Of a DNA stretch of 64,000 nucleotides, positions 34,278 to 43,633 are shown one piece after another (positions within the stretch are counted from its first letter, which is position 1; every line of letters starts with the position of its first letter). Source of the DNA: Candidatus Melainabacteria bacterium MEL.A1. Lineage in GTDB: Bacteria > Cyanobacteriota > Vampirovibrionia > Gastranaerophilales > Gastranaerophilaceae. The position numbers and the translations under genes are program-made. The stretch spans positions 1,116,001 to 1,180,000 of the forward strand of contig CP017245.1 of the NCBI GenBank assembly GCA_001765415.1, read 5' to 3'. A model generated the notes under the pieces. It ran no database searches, had not been told where the DNA came from, and saw nothing but the letters and a program-made list of their open reading frames with translations.

Positions 34278-34532
34278 ATGAGCTTAGAAAACGAAATTAA
34301 AACTCTAATTATCAGTTCATTAGAGTTGGAAGATATAACAACTGATGATATAAAAGATGATGAGCCGTTATTTGGTAGTGGTTTAGGTTTAGACAGTATT
34401 GACGCACTAGAACTTGGAATGGCATTAAAAAAGAAATATCATATTGATTTAGGCGAAGATAAAGAAGAAAACAAAAAACATTTTTATTCAGTTAAAACTA
34501 TAGCTGATTTTATTAAAAATAATATTCAATAA
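34278..34532 (+). CDS. apeE: Acyl carrier protein (ApeE-like)
   Basis: An 84-residue acidic four-helix carrier. GLGLDSIDALELG holds Ser40, the attachment site for 4'-phosphopantetheine. AGGTGG precedes the ATG. It probably carries the growing polyene or its starter between the cluster's enzymes. No phosphopantetheinyl transferase gene is present in the window, so activation must use one encoded elsewhere. Confidence 0.9.
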   Translation: MSLENEIKTLIISSLELEDITTDDIKDDEPLFGSGLGLDSIDALELGMALKKKYHIDLGEDKEENKKHFYSVKTIADFIKNNIQ

Positions 34533-34544
34533 GGGTTTGTACAA

Positions 34545-34796
34545 ATGGGTAAAAAATATTCACAAGAAGAAATTTTTGAAAAATTAAAAACAATTTTGGT
34601 AGACGATTTTGAAATCGCTCCTGAAAAATTAACGCTTGATGCAAATCTTTTTGAAGATTTGGAACTTGATAGTATTGATGCAGTAGATTTAGCCGTAAAA
34701 TTGCAAGAATTTACAGAAAAGAAAATCTCACCTGAAAACTTCAAACAAATCAGAACGGTAAATGATGTTGTTTTAGCTATAGAAGAATTATTATAG
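34545..34796 (+). CDS. apeF: Acyl carrier protein (ApeF-like)
   Basis: An 83-residue acidic carrier; ELDSIDAVDLAVK holds Ser43 for the phosphopantetheine arm. It follows the first carrier after 12 nt, and the pair is the usual tandem in aryl-polyene clusters, where one carrier holds the aryl starter and the other the extender. After this gene, 115 nt contain a fragment resembling another dispersed repeat (GTCATACTGAGG) and no gene. Confidence 0.9.
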   Translation: MGKKYSQEEIFEKLKTILVDDFEIAPEKLTLDANLFEDLELDSIDAVDLAVKLQEFTEKKISPENFKQIRTVNDVVLAIEELL

Positions 34797-34911
34797 TGCT
34801 AGACAGCTAAGATTTTTAATTACAACCACGAGAGAGGGTTAAATCGTCATACTGAGGACAACAGTCCGAAAAATACTTACACTAACCACAAATTTATGCT
34901 AAAATACAATT

Positions 34912-35274
34912 ATGGCAGATATATTTGACAGATTGGCAAAATCAGATTTTAGGAGCAAATTCAAACTCAAACAGACAGATAAAGATTATGTCGCACAAAA
35001 GGGTTTGGATACTATTGAACGTCATGCTCACGACTTTATTTCTAAACGCCTTGCACCGGCAGAAATCCCTAATGATGGGAAACAAACTCCGATGAAGGGA
35101 CATCCGGTTTTTATCGCACAACACGCAACCGCATGTTGCTGTAGAGGTTGTCTATCAAAATGGCACAAAATCCCAAAAGGAATTGAATTAACTCAATCTC
35201 AACAGAATTATATTGTTGGAATTATTATGGAATGGATTAAAAGACAAATGATATTTGTAATATCAAAGCACTAA
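34912..35274 (+). CDS. DUF4186 domain protein
   Basis: A 120-residue soluble protein of the DUF4186 family: FRSKFKLKQTDKDYV, GKQTPMKGHPVFIAQHATACCCRGCLSKWHKIPKG. The CCCRGC cluster with the preceding His residues suggests a metal site, but no activity is known. TGC-TAAAAT ends 6 nt before the ATG and there is no ribosome-binding site, so the mRNA is probably leaderless. It converges on tdk with a 4-bp overlap. Confidence 0.85.
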   Translation: MADIFDRLAKSDFRSKFKLKQTDKDYVAQKGLDTIERHAHDFISKRLAPAEIPNDGKQTPMKGHPVFIAQHATACCCRGCLSKWHKIPKGIELTQSQQNYIVGIIMEWIKRQMIFVISKH

Positions 35275-35888
35275 TGTTCAAAACTTAGAAGCTTAAATCC
35301 ACGTTTTTTCTTTTCTAATTCCCTATCAGGAAGTTCATAGCATTTGATACAACGAGCTTCATATGTTTCATCTCCACCAATCATAATCAATGGAGAGTGC
35401 TTGTCAGCAGGTTTTCCGTCAATCAATCTTTGAGTTCTTGTTGCATTTTCACAACCGCATTTCATACATACTGCGTGCAACTTATGAACTTCTGTAGCTA
35501 TACACATCAATTCAGGCATACTTCCAAAAGGTTCAGCCTTAAAATCAAGCTCCAAGCCTGTTCCAATAATCTTTTTGCCTTCATCCATAAGTTTTGAAAT
35601 AACTTTAACAATATTTTTATCAAAAAACTGAAGCTCATCAATCGCAATAACTTCATCTTCCGGTTTTACAACACTCATAATTTGAATGGCATGCTTAACC
35701 TTAATTGCATCAAGCCACAAACCATTTCTTGATTCTATGTAATCCCCTTTTGCTCTGGTATCAACTTCCGGCGAAATAACTTTAACTTTTCTTTTTGCAA
35801 TAATGGAACGCCTAACACGTCTTAAAAGTTCTTCTGTTTTTCCGCAACTCATCGGCCCTGTTATTAATTCAAAACTATATCCGTACAT
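35271..35888 (-). CDS. tdk: Thymidine kinase, type II
   Basis: A 205-residue thymidine-salvage kinase. The P-loop GPMSCGKTEELLRR, the lid/Asp motif IAIDELQFF, and two zinc-binding CxxC pairs (CMKCGC and CIKC) are present with normal length. It phosphorylates thymidine to dTMP. It is a single gene, converging with the DUF4186 gene. Confidence 0.95.
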   Translation of the reverse strand: MYGYSFELITGPMSCGKTEELLRRVRRSIIAKRKVKVISPEVDTRAKGDYIESRNGLWLDAIKVKHAIQIMSVVKPEDEVIAIDELQFFDKNIVKVISKLMDEGKKIIGTGLELDFKAEPFGSMPELMCIATEVHKLHAVCMKCGCENATRTQRLIDGKPADKHSPLIMIGGDETYEARCIKCYELPDRELEKKKRGFKLLSFEH

Positions 35889-35979
35889 AAATTTTCACCA
35901 CCACTTAACTATCCCGAAGGATTTTCCAAATTCTCCTTTTAAGTAATTATACACCTTTGAAAATTATTTTAAAAGTAAA

Positions 35980-36777
35980 TTAATGTAAAATTTTATCACG
36001 CAATTTTTTCAATCCTGCACCATAGAAATATCTCAATTGTTCAGGGAAATTATCCGCAATGTCAATCATATACATATCATGAACCGCAAGAGCTTTTATC
36101 AAAAATGCAACTTCCGAATTTTTTGTCCACAAGACTTTTGGATTTTTAGTTTTATTTGGTTGGGTCATGCCAAAAAGACCTTCATTATCATCTGCCGCCA
36201 AGAACAAAAATTTTCCACTCAAATAATACCCCAACATCGGAACTCCAGAGTGTTCAAAAACAGTTCCAAAATTACAAATAAAATTGTCGTACTTAACTAT
36301 TTTCACATCTAAACCACGATTATACGCATCCAACAAATGTTGTTCAAGGTGTTTAAAATCCTCACCCCAAAGCTCAATATAAATATTTGTTTTGGCATTT
36401 TTTATGATTTCAATAATTTTGTCAATAATTTTAGTTCTGCCATTTATAGACAAAATCGGTTCTGTATATTCTTCTTCTTTAATATCAGGAAGTTTCTTTT
36501 CCAAAAAATTTATCGTAGAATCGAATTTCCTTTTATAACGCTTTGTTAATTCTTTTGGCTTAATCGGAGTGTAAGTTATCGGTTTGGAATTTGAACTCAA
36601 AACAATATTAAGGTTCTCAAGATTTTTAAGTGTATCATAAGTTCTTGATTGCGGAATATTTGCAAGTTTACTGATTTCATAACCGGTCGCTGGAAATTTT
36701 TTCAAAAGCGCAATATAAACTTTTGATTGATATTCGTTAAATCCTAACTCTTTTAATTTTTCAATAACTTCATCCAT
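35980..36777 (-). CDS. TrmB-family transcriptional regulator
   Basis: A 265-residue protein. Residues 1-80 are a winged helix (LGFNEYQSKVYIALLKKFPATGYEISKLANIPQSRTYDTL) typical of TrmB; the rest, with NIYIELWGEDFKHLEQHL and YDNFICNFG, resembles the phospholipase-D-like sensor domain of the family. TrmB proteins often bind sugars and control sugar-transport genes; the ligand and targets here are unknown. TGA-TAAATT ends 6 nt before the ATG, consistent with a leaderless start. Confidence 0.8.
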   Translation of the reverse strand: MDEVIEKLKELGFNEYQSKVYIALLKKFPATGYEISKLANIPQSRTYDTLKNLENLNIVLSSNSKPITYTPIKPKELTKRYKRKFDSTINFLEKKLPDIKEEEYTEPILSINGRTKIIDKIIEIIKNAKTNIYIELWGEDFKHLEQHLLDAYNRGLDVKIVKYDNFICNFGTVFEHSGVPMLGYYLSGKFLFLAADDNEGLFGMTQPNKTKNPKVLWTKNSEVAFLIKALAVHDMYMIDIADNFPEQLRYFYGAGLKKLRDKILH

Positions 36778-36866
36778 ATTTTTAATTTATCAAATATTTT
36801 TAATATTGACAATTATAAATAAAATTGTTACAATTTTGGCTAAAATAAATGAAAAGGTGGTATTAT

Positions 36867-37646
36867 ATGGTTGGAAAAAATAAGTTTGCTTTTACTTTGG
36901 CAGAAGTATTGGTAACATTGGGTATTATTGGTGTTGTAGCTGCTATTACAATGCCTACGTTGGTGGCTAATAATAGAGAAAAACAATTAATTACTGCGTT
37001 AAAGAAAAATAATGCCTTAATTGAACAATCTTTATATATGGTACAGTCAAAATATGGTTATACTGATTATGCAGAAATGTTTGCGATGAACTCAACTCAA
37101 GAGTTATATAACAAACTTGCCGAAAATTTAAAAATGTCTAAAAGCTGCGGAACTGCTTCAAACCAAGGTTGCATATCAAATAATATGATAGGCGCCCGCT
37201 ATAGAAATAATGGTTGGGGAAGTACAGTAAGTATGTCTAATTATGATCAAAGCACAAGTTGGGCGAAAGGGCAGTTAACAAATGGTTCAAGTATATTTTT
37301 GCATAATTATGTAAAATCAGGTACTCATAATAATTCTGCCGCTTCTTCTACAAAATGTGGTGTTGCATGGCCTCAATGTAATAAGGACAGTAAAGGTAAT
37401 TGCGTTTCTAATAAAAAAGATACAGATGGCAATTATGTATATGGCGGTGTTGGTGTTCAATGTGGTTTAATTGGTATCGATGTTAATGGTCCGAATAAAG
37501 GACCAAATCAATTTGGTATCGATGTATATGGTTATGTTGTACAACCAACCAAATTATCAAACTGGGAAAGCTCTACTATAGAAACAATGAGAAATGATAA
37601 GTTGTATTACAATAAATACACTCCTGGGAAATATGAAAATAAATAA
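36867..37646 (+). CDS. Type IV pilin-like protein
   Basis: A 259-residue prepilin-like protein. After a short basic leader (MVGKNKFA) the N-terminal helix FTLAEVLVTLGIIGVVAA begins, with Phe +1 and Glu +5; the residue before the presumed cleavage is Ala rather than Gly. The C-terminal part is Ser/Asn/Gly-rich with several Cys and a Gly-rich loop, so it is likely a minor or adhesive pilin. An upstream ATG at 36849 exists, but the start at 36867 follows AAGGTGG. It stands alone, without assembly genes. Confidence 0.82.
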   Translation: MVGKNKFAFTLAEVLVTLGIIGVVAAITMPTLVANNREKQLITALKKNNALIEQSLYMVQSKYGYTDYAEMFAMNSTQELYNKLAENLKMSKSCGTASNQGCISNNMIGARYRNNGWGSTVSMSNYDQSTSWAKGQLTNGSSIFLHNYVKSGTHNNSAASSTKCGVAWPQCNKDSKGNCVSNKKDTDGNYVYGGVGVQCGLIGIDVNGPNKGPNQFGIDVYGYVVQPTKLSNWESSTIETMRNDKLYYNKYTPGKYENK

Positions 37647-37659
37647 GTTTTTTATTGTA

Positions 37660-38574
37660 CTACGCTCTCGGATGGGACTGGTTGTAGACTTCTTTTAGGT
37701 GTTGGGTTGATACGTGAGTGTAGATTTGAGTGTTAGAAATACTTGCGTGACCTAACAATTCTTGAACTACTCTCAAATCTGCACCATTTTCAATTAAGTG
37801 TGTCGCAAAACTATGACGAAATACGTGCGGAGTTACGTGCTTTGGAAGATTTATTTTCTCTACAACCTCATTTATTACGTTTCTAACAGTTCTTGTTTGA
37901 AGTCTATATCCCGTATTATTTATAAAAACAGGAGAGTTTTCATCTTGTGGAGGAACTGGAAAACCTTTTGGAATTAAGGCTCTTGCGCTTTCAATATATC
38001 TTTCCAAATAATTTTTTGCTCTATCTGTAACAAGAATAATTCTTTCTTTTGAGCCTTTACCAAAAACTCTAATTTCATTATGTTCTAAGTTCAAATCACC
38101 AAAATTCAAACCGGAAAGTTCAGAGATACGCATTCCTGTAGCCCAAAGAAGTTCTAAAATAGTTCTATTACGGTAGCCGGCAGGGGTTTCAATTTTTGTA
38201 TTATTGAGAATTTGTTCAACTTCATCCGGTGTCAAAAATTTTGGAAGTGATTTCGGGCGTTTTGGATTATTCAAATTCATTGCAGGATTTGAATCAATTT
38301 TTCGTTCTCTGTATAAATATTTGTAAAAAGTTCTTAACGAAGCAATTTTTCTCGCAACCGTAGTCTTTTTATAATTAAACTTTTGTATAAAGTGTATATA
38401 ATCTCTGATTTTGGAAAAGTTTACATCCTCGCAACATTCATCATCCATCCATACTAAAAAGCTTAAAATATCCGAGCAATAGGCTTTTGCGGTATGTTCT
38501 GAAAAGTTTTTTTCTGCTATGATATAAGATTTAAAATCTTCTAAATCTTGTTTTGAATTTGAGTTAATTCCCAT
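37660..38574 (-). CDS. Tyrosine recombinase, XerC/XerD-type
   Basis: A 304-residue recombinase. The N-terminal SAM-like core-binding domain (FSEHTAKAYCSDILSFL) and the catalytic domain with Arg (WATGMRISEL), Lys (FGKGSKER), HxxR (TPHVFRHSFATHL), His (LGHASISNTQ) and Tyr (IYTH) are complete. It may resolve chromosome dimers. A second such protein is encoded at 57727-58590; which is XerC and which XerD is not decidable here. Confidence 0.92.
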   Translation of the reverse strand: MGINSNSKQDLEDFKSYIIAEKNFSEHTAKAYCSDILSFLVWMDDECCEDVNFSKIRDYIHFIQKFNYKKTTVARKIASLRTFYKYLYRERKIDSNPAMNLNNPKRPKSLPKFLTPDEVEQILNNTKIETPAGYRNRTILELLWATGMRISELSGLNFGDLNLEHNEIRVFGKGSKERIILVTDRAKNYLERYIESARALIPKGFPVPPQDENSPVFINNTGYRLQTRTVRNVINEVVEKINLPKHVTPHVFRHSFATHLIENGADLRVVQELLGHASISNTQIYTHVSTQHLKEVYNQSHPRA

Positions 38575-38696
38575 AATTTGTTATCGCCTTTTTATATACG
38601 GTTTCTACTACATTTATATTATTGCATTTTTATAAATAGTATTATACAATACTTTTATAAGAATTAAAATAATTAAATTATCGCGCAGGAGATAAA

Positions 38697-40559
38697 ATGA
38701 ATTATAGAAAATTATTAATATCATCTATTGTCGTTATAGCTGCCCTATCTACGCAAGTTAATGCAAAAGAATTACAGGCACAAGTGCAAAGAAATACGAC
38801 TACAGTACCTAACATTTATTCCCAACAAAATGTTAATGCAGTTAAATCAATTTCCCAGCCGTATCCGGAAATCGCTAAGTTGATTGAGTACAACCATTGC
38901 GATGAAGCTGATGCTAAATTGAAAGAAATGATTGAGGCTAAACCGAATGATATTAATTTACAAGCTTTAAGAGCCGTTTCTATGGCAAAACAACACAAAC
39001 TAGAACCTGCACAGTTTGAATTGGACAAATTGCTAAAGAAAGCACCAAGAAACCCTATTTTGCACTATGCGCAAGGGTATGTTTACATGCAACGTCAAAC
39101 TGCATCTGACGTTGATTATATCAAAACAACAAGAGGACTTATCAATTCTGCAATAAAAGAATTTGTTACTGCCGTAAATTTGGATTCAAAATACTACCAA
39201 GCATATAATGCAATGGGTGTTGCAACATTAAAATTAGGCAACAAAAGTGATGCACTAGATTTGTTCAACACATCTTTAAAAATCAATCCAGGCTTTGCAA
39301 ATGCTCATGACAACGTTGGTGTTGTTCAAATGATGAATGGCGATTTGAATGCTGCAGAAAAAAGTTTTATGAGTGCAATGAAATATAACACTCACAACCC
39401 AACTGCTTGGTATCACATGTCACAAGTTGAAACTCGCAGAGGAAATTATTCAAAAGCTTTAACATGGGTTAACCACTCATTACACGTAAACCCAAATTCA
39501 TCACCTGCCTTAACTTTACAAGGTGAATTATATTTGAAACAAGGTAACCAAGCCGCTGCAATTAATTCGTTCAAAAAAGCACAACTTGTAAAACCTGAAA
39601 ACGCAAGACCTTATATGAACCTTGCTACAATTTACGAAAATCGTGCAGATGAAGAATTTGCGATGGAGCAATTGAAAACAGCTCTTGCAATTAATCCAAA
39701 CAACTCTGAAAGCAAATTAAGAATTGCAAATATGGCATTACATATCAGAAAATATGATCAAGCTCTTGATTATTATTCAAAACTTGTTGGAGATTCAACA
39801 TACAATGATGATGCAATTGTCGGTCTTGCAAACACATATTACGAAATGGCTAAAGATCGTGGCGAAAATAACGGAATCACAACAAACAAAGAAGTTTATC
39901 TCGCTTATGACTACATAAACAAGGCAATTGAAAAATGTCCTGAAGATTTGGAATTACATCTTGCAAAATTAAAACTTGCAAAACTTATTCACCAAGATCC
40001 GCTTTCTCGTGACAGTTTGAACTACATTGTTCAAGCAGCCGGAAACAACTTGATGGATAGTGTAATCAAAGGTGAAGCATATTTGGCTTTAGGCAGAGAA
40101 AAAGATGCTGTTTATACATTTGAAAACGCAGTTAATTTCTCAAATTCAGTTGATGACGATTTGTATTTAGCAGAAATTCTTGTTCATAATAAACAATTCA
40201 GAACTGCAAGATTAGCTTTGCAAAAAGCATTGATGAAAGATCCTGATAACATTATTGCTAAAAACGGTATTGAATATATCAATCTTTGCGAAACTAAATC
40301 AAACGAATTTTTCGATATTGCACAACATGAATATCAAGAAAACAACTACGCATCAGCAATTGAATACTGTAACCGTGCAATCGACTTCTATCACAATAGC
40401 CCTCAAATCGCTAAGTTGAAAGCTATGTCTTACGAAAAAGAATTGAATTACAGAGGTGCAGTAAAATACTATCAACAATACTTAGCACTTAACCCTAACG
40501 CTGCTGATAGAGCCGATATTATGAAACGTATCGAAAAAATGCGACCAAAATCTAACTAG
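38697..40559 (+). CDS. Exported tetratricopeptide-repeat protein
   Basis: A 620-residue protein with a signal peptide (MNYRKLLISSIVVIAALSTQVNA) and about a dozen TPR units from residue 60 to the end (for example YYQAYNAMGVATLKLGNKSDALDLF and AWYHMSQVETRRGNYSKAL). TPR proteins are scaffolds; this one probably acts in the periplasm or at the outer membrane, possibly in pilus or polysaccharide assembly. The start follows GCAGGAG. The gene is monocistronic; the small gene at 40626 follows on the same strand. Confidence 0.85.
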   Translation: MNYRKLLISSIVVIAALSTQVNAKELQAQVQRNTTTVPNIYSQQNVNAVKSISQPYPEIAKLIEYNHCDEADAKLKEMIEAKPNDINLQALRAVSMAKQHKLEPAQFELDKLLKKAPRNPILHYAQGYVYMQRQTASDVDYIKTTRGLINSAIKEFVTAVNLDSKYYQAYNAMGVATLKLGNKSDALDLFNTSLKINPGFANAHDNVGVVQMMNGDLNAAEKSFMSAMKYNTHNPTAWYHMSQVETRRGNYSKALTWVNHSLHVNPNSSPALTLQGELYLKQGNQAAAINSFKKAQLVKPENARPYMNLATIYENRADEEFAMEQLKTALAINPNNSESKLRIANMALHIRKYDQALDYYSKLVGDSTYNDDAIVGLANTYYEMAKDRGENNGITTNKEVYLAYDYINKAIEKCPEDLELHLAKLKLAKLIHQDPLSRDSLNYIVQAAGNNLMDSVIKGEAYLALGREKDAVYTFENAVNFSNSVDDDLYLAEILVHNKQFRTARLALQKALMKDPDNIIAKNGIEYINLCETKSNEFFDIAQHEYQENNYASAIEYCNRAIDFYHNSPQIAKLKAMSYEKELNYRGAVKYYQQYLALNPNAADRADIMKRIEKMRPKSN

Positions 40560-40625
40560 CAAATAAAATAGACAGAGTATAGAAATTTCCTAAACTCTAA
40601 ATAAACATTAAAACCCAGACTAAAA

Positions 40626-40883
40626 ATGAAAAAATTCGATATTCGAAAAACATTTGATATATTTTTGAGAGAGCCCATCAGTGTATTAACTGAGGGGCTA
40701 TTTCAACTCGTGAATATAGAAAACAATATATTCAGTCAAAAGCCTTATGTAAACGTTGATTTTGTAAATAGAAAAACGCAAATTACAGTCGTTAATAGCG
40801 AAAAAATGTATAACTTATTCCAAAAAGTTCTATTCAAAAAGAAACTTCAAGAACAAAAGGAAAAAGCCCTTAATTCAAAGTAA
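40626..40883 (+). CDS. Small protein of unknown function
   Basis: An 85-residue basic protein, MKKFDIRKTFDIFLREP... with a C-terminal Lys/Glu coiled segment (LFKKKLQEQKEKALN). There is no signal peptide and no recognised domain, and the ribosome-binding site is weak, so translation is uncertain. It lies 66 nt after the TPR gene on the same strand. Confidence 0.45.
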   Translation: MKKFDIRKTFDIFLREPISVLTEGLFQLVNIENNIFSQKPYVNVDFVNRKTQITVVNSEKMYNLFQKVLFKKKLQEQKEKALNSK

Positions 40884-40922
40884 AAAACATCCTTATTTAA
40901 TTCTTCATATGTTATTTACTAA

Positions 40923-42638
40923 CTATTCTGCATTTATGCCTACAAAATCCCATTTTTTCGTACTAAATAATCCCTTATCAGTGATTTTTAGTTCAGGAAT
41001 TACCGGTAATGACAAAAATCCCATTGTCATAAACGCATCATCCAACGAACATCCTAGATTTTTTACTGCCTTGTTTAAATCTTCACAATGCTGCAATACA
41101 TATTCTATATCATTATCAGAAATCAAACCGGCAATAGGCAACGGTAGTCGTGCTACAACTTTTCCATCTTTTACAACAACTTTTCCACCCTGCATTTTTA
41201 CCAATTCAACAGATGCGGTGTACATATCTTTGTCATTTGTACCAATAATAATCATATTATGTGAATCGTGTGCTACAGTTGAAGCTATCGCACCTGCTTT
41301 TAGGTTAAAGCCTTTTACAAAGCCTTTTCCGATATTTCCTGTTGCTCTGTGACGTTCCATAACAATAATTTTTAAAACATCTTCATCAATATTACTTTGG
41401 AGTAATCCATTTTCAAATTTCGCTTCACACACAGACGATTTTGTTACTAACTGATGAGGAATAATTTCGATTGTATTAACAAGTTTTGAAGTTCCTTTGA
41501 TTTCAAAGTCTTTCGGTTCAATCCAACGAACGTTAATAGAACTTCTTACAGATGGTTTTTCAAATTTTGTAAATGCTTGAGTTAATTTTCCATGTTCAGC
41601 GGCAATTTTTCCATCTTTAATAACAATTTCCGGCATAAATGTTTTTAAATCAGGCATAATCAATAAATCTGCCTTATATCCGGGAGCAATTGCACCTTGA
41701 TTTTTCAAACCAAAGTATTCTGCCGTATTCAAACTTCCGATTTGAACCGCTTTTACAACATCAACACCTGCATCTACCGCACGACGAACCATATCATTAA
41801 TATGAACTTTCAAATCTTTTGGATGTCTGTCATCTGTAACAAACATACATTTTCTTGTATTTTTTTCTTTCAAGACAGGAATTAGCGCATCCAAATCTTT
41901 TGCGGCAGTGCCTTCTCTAATCATAATATACATACCAAGACGAATTTTTTCTATTGCCTCAGCAGGAGTTGTACATTCATGATCAGACTTAACTCCACTT
42001 GCAATATATGCACACAAATCTTTTCCACTCAAAAACGGAGCATGCCCGTCAATTCTTTTGCCTTTAGAACGAGCTAAATCAAGTTTTGCCAAAACAGTTT
42101 TGTCCAAATTCAAAAGCCCTGAGTAATTCATCATTTCAGCAATTCCAAGTACCCAAGTACTATCTATTAAAAGAGCTAAATCATAACTGTTTAAATCAAA
42201 ACCGGAAGTTTCATAAGGAGTAGCCGGCACACAAGAAGGAAGCATCGTAAAAACATCCAACGGCAAGTTTTTTACTGCCTCGTGCATATAGCTTATACCG
42301 TGAAGCCCTAAAACATTTGAAATCTCGTGCGGATCAATTATAACTGTTGTAGTTCCGCAAGGGACAACAGCTTTGGCAAATTCATGCGGAAGCACCATAG
42401 AACTTTCCAAATGCACATGACCATCAATAAAAGCAGGACTAACATATGCACCTTTTGCATCAATTTCTTTCTCGCCTTCGTAATTTTCACCAATTCCGGC
42501 AATAACTCCGTCACAAATTGCAATGTCGCCCTTATGAATTTCTTCTGACAAAACATTTATAATATTTGCATTTTTTATTACAAGATCAGCTTTACGTTTT
42601 CCACGTGCCGTTTCTATTAATTTCTCAAGTCCGGACAT
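40923..42638 (-). CDS. ade: Adenine deaminase
   Basis: A 571-residue amidohydrolase-superfamily enzyme converting adenine to hypoxanthine. IDGHVHLESSM is the HxH metal motif; RIDGHAPFLSG carries another His; FVTDDRHPKDL the metal Asp region; and the C-terminal block AHDSHNMIIIGTNDKDM is characteristic of Ade. Length and order are typical. GGAG precedes the ATG. It functions in purine salvage and stands alone on the minus strand. Confidence 0.95.
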   Translation of the reverse strand: MSGLEKLIETARGKRKADLVIKNANIINVLSEEIHKGDIAICDGVIAGIGENYEGEKEIDAKGAYVSPAFIDGHVHLESSMVLPHEFAKAVVPCGTTTVIIDPHEISNVLGLHGISYMHEAVKNLPLDVFTMLPSCVPATPYETSGFDLNSYDLALLIDSTWVLGIAEMMNYSGLLNLDKTVLAKLDLARSKGKRIDGHAPFLSGKDLCAYIASGVKSDHECTTPAEAIEKIRLGMYIMIREGTAAKDLDALIPVLKEKNTRKCMFVTDDRHPKDLKVHINDMVRRAVDAGVDVVKAVQIGSLNTAEYFGLKNQGAIAPGYKADLLIMPDLKTFMPEIVIKDGKIAAEHGKLTQAFTKFEKPSVRSSINVRWIEPKDFEIKGTSKLVNTIEIIPHQLVTKSSVCEAKFENGLLQSNIDEDVLKIIVMERHRATGNIGKGFVKGFNLKAGAIASTVAHDSHNMIIIGTNDKDMYTASVELVKMQGGKVVVKDGKVVARLPLPIAGLISDNDIEYVLQHCEDLNKAVKNLGCSLDDAFMTMGFLSLPVIPELKITDKGLFSTKKWDFVGINAE

Positions 42639-42693
42639 TTTATTTCTCCTATATTGAGAAGATTATAGCACGAAAAACAATAAAATAACAAAA

Positions 42694-43221
42694 TTAACGA
42701 ATATATTTTCTCGTCATAATAACATTTCCGCCCTCATCATAAGCATTAGTTCCAAGCCAATGCGCAATAAGTTTTCCTTGCGGATTATAAATAAAAGTTT
42801 CTTCCTTAGAAACACGCAATCCCATATTTACTAAAGTTCCATCAATTGAATATTTGTAAGATTTGTAAGGGAAACTCAACCCGTCACGAACTTCCATATA
42901 AATCAATTTACCATTTTTATCATAATACCAGACATGAAGTTTATCTTCATTATAAAGCACTGCATAAGTACTATCCGAGAAAAATGCCAATGCTCTATCT
43001 TGTAAAGAAACATTTCCTTGCAAAGCATATCCAATATTTTTCTCATAATCTTTATCCAAAAGATTTTGAGAAACAAGTTCTTGAGGGAGTTTTTCTACCG
43101 GAGAATTTTGTAACTCTTGTCTTGCGGTGTCTACATTATAATTTACACCACCAGTCAAAAATGTTTCAGCATAACAAGGCAATGTTATAATTAATAGTAT
43201 TGTTAATAAAAATTTCTTCAT
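42694..43221 (-). CDS. Secreted protein of unknown function
   Basis: A 175-residue protein with a signal peptide (MKKFLLTILLIITLPCYA). The mature region contains short Tyr/Asp/Gly-rich repeats (WYYDKNGKLIYMEVRDG, YKYSIDGTLVNMGL and FIYNPQGKLIAHWLG) resembling antitoxin-like or YD-type beta strands. It is otherwise unrecognised. It starts in the upstream direction of ade, with a short gap. Confidence 0.65.
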   Translation of the reverse strand: MKKFLLTILLIITLPCYAETFLTGGVNYNVDTARQELQNSPVEKLPQELVSQNLLDKDYEKNIGYALQGNVSLQDRALAFFSDSTYAVLYNEDKLHVWYYDKNGKLIYMEVRDGLSFPYKSYKYSIDGTLVNMGLRVSKEETFIYNPQGKLIAHWLGTNAYDEGGNVIMTRKYIR

Positions 43222-43296
43222 ATATATTATTTTTATTGCATATTTTTAATTTGTCAATATAATGTAAGTAAAGAAAGTTTAAGAAGGATTAAATAT

Positions 43297-43557
43297 ATGG
43301 AAAAAGTTATTCAATATGAAACTCACGGAACTTGTTGCAGATTGATGCAAGTGAAACTAAATGATGATGGAACAATAGCTGATGTTGATTTTTTAGGCGG
43401 TTGTCCTGGAAATTTGATGGGAATTAAACACCTTGTAAAAGGGATGAAAATTGATGATGTAATCGCAAAATTTTCAGGAATTAAATGCGGTGACAAGCCA
43501 ACAAGTTGTCCAGACCAATTGGCAAAATGTTTGAGCGAACTCAAAGCATCATTATAA
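43297..43557 (+). CDS. TSCPD-domain protein (TIGR03905 family)
   Basis: An 86-residue protein ending ...CGDKPTSCPDQLAKCL, with four conserved cysteines and the family TSCPD motif, which also occurs at the C-terminus of ribonucleotide reductases. GTCCRLMQVKLNDDGTIADV and GGCPGNLMG fit TIGR03905. Its function is not established; metal or nucleotide binding is likely. GAAGGA supports the start, and a strong terminator follows. Confidence 0.85.
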   Translation: MEKVIQYETHGTCCRLMQVKLNDDGTIADVDFLGGCPGNLMGIKHLVKGMKIDDVIAKFSGIKCGDKPTSCPDQLAKCLSELKASL

Positions 43558-43583
43558 TAAAAGAAAATTTTATCAAAACTGAA

Positions 43584-43609
43584 CCTCTGCAATTGCAGAG
43601 GCTCTTTTT
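43584..43609 (+). terminator. Intrinsic terminator of the TSCPD gene
   Basis: The perfect palindrome CCTCTGCAATTGCAGAGG (43584-43601) is followed by CTCTTTTT. It forms a 7-bp GC-rich stem with an AATT loop and ends the plus-strand unit ahead of the convergent gene at 43634. Confidence 0.85.
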
Positions 43610-43633
43610 GTATAAGAAGGTGTGTAGAAAAAC

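Noticed and set aside
40909..41352. 147-codon plus-strand frame opposite adenine deaminase
   Set aside because: Antisense of a strongly conserved ade gene; no independent evidence.
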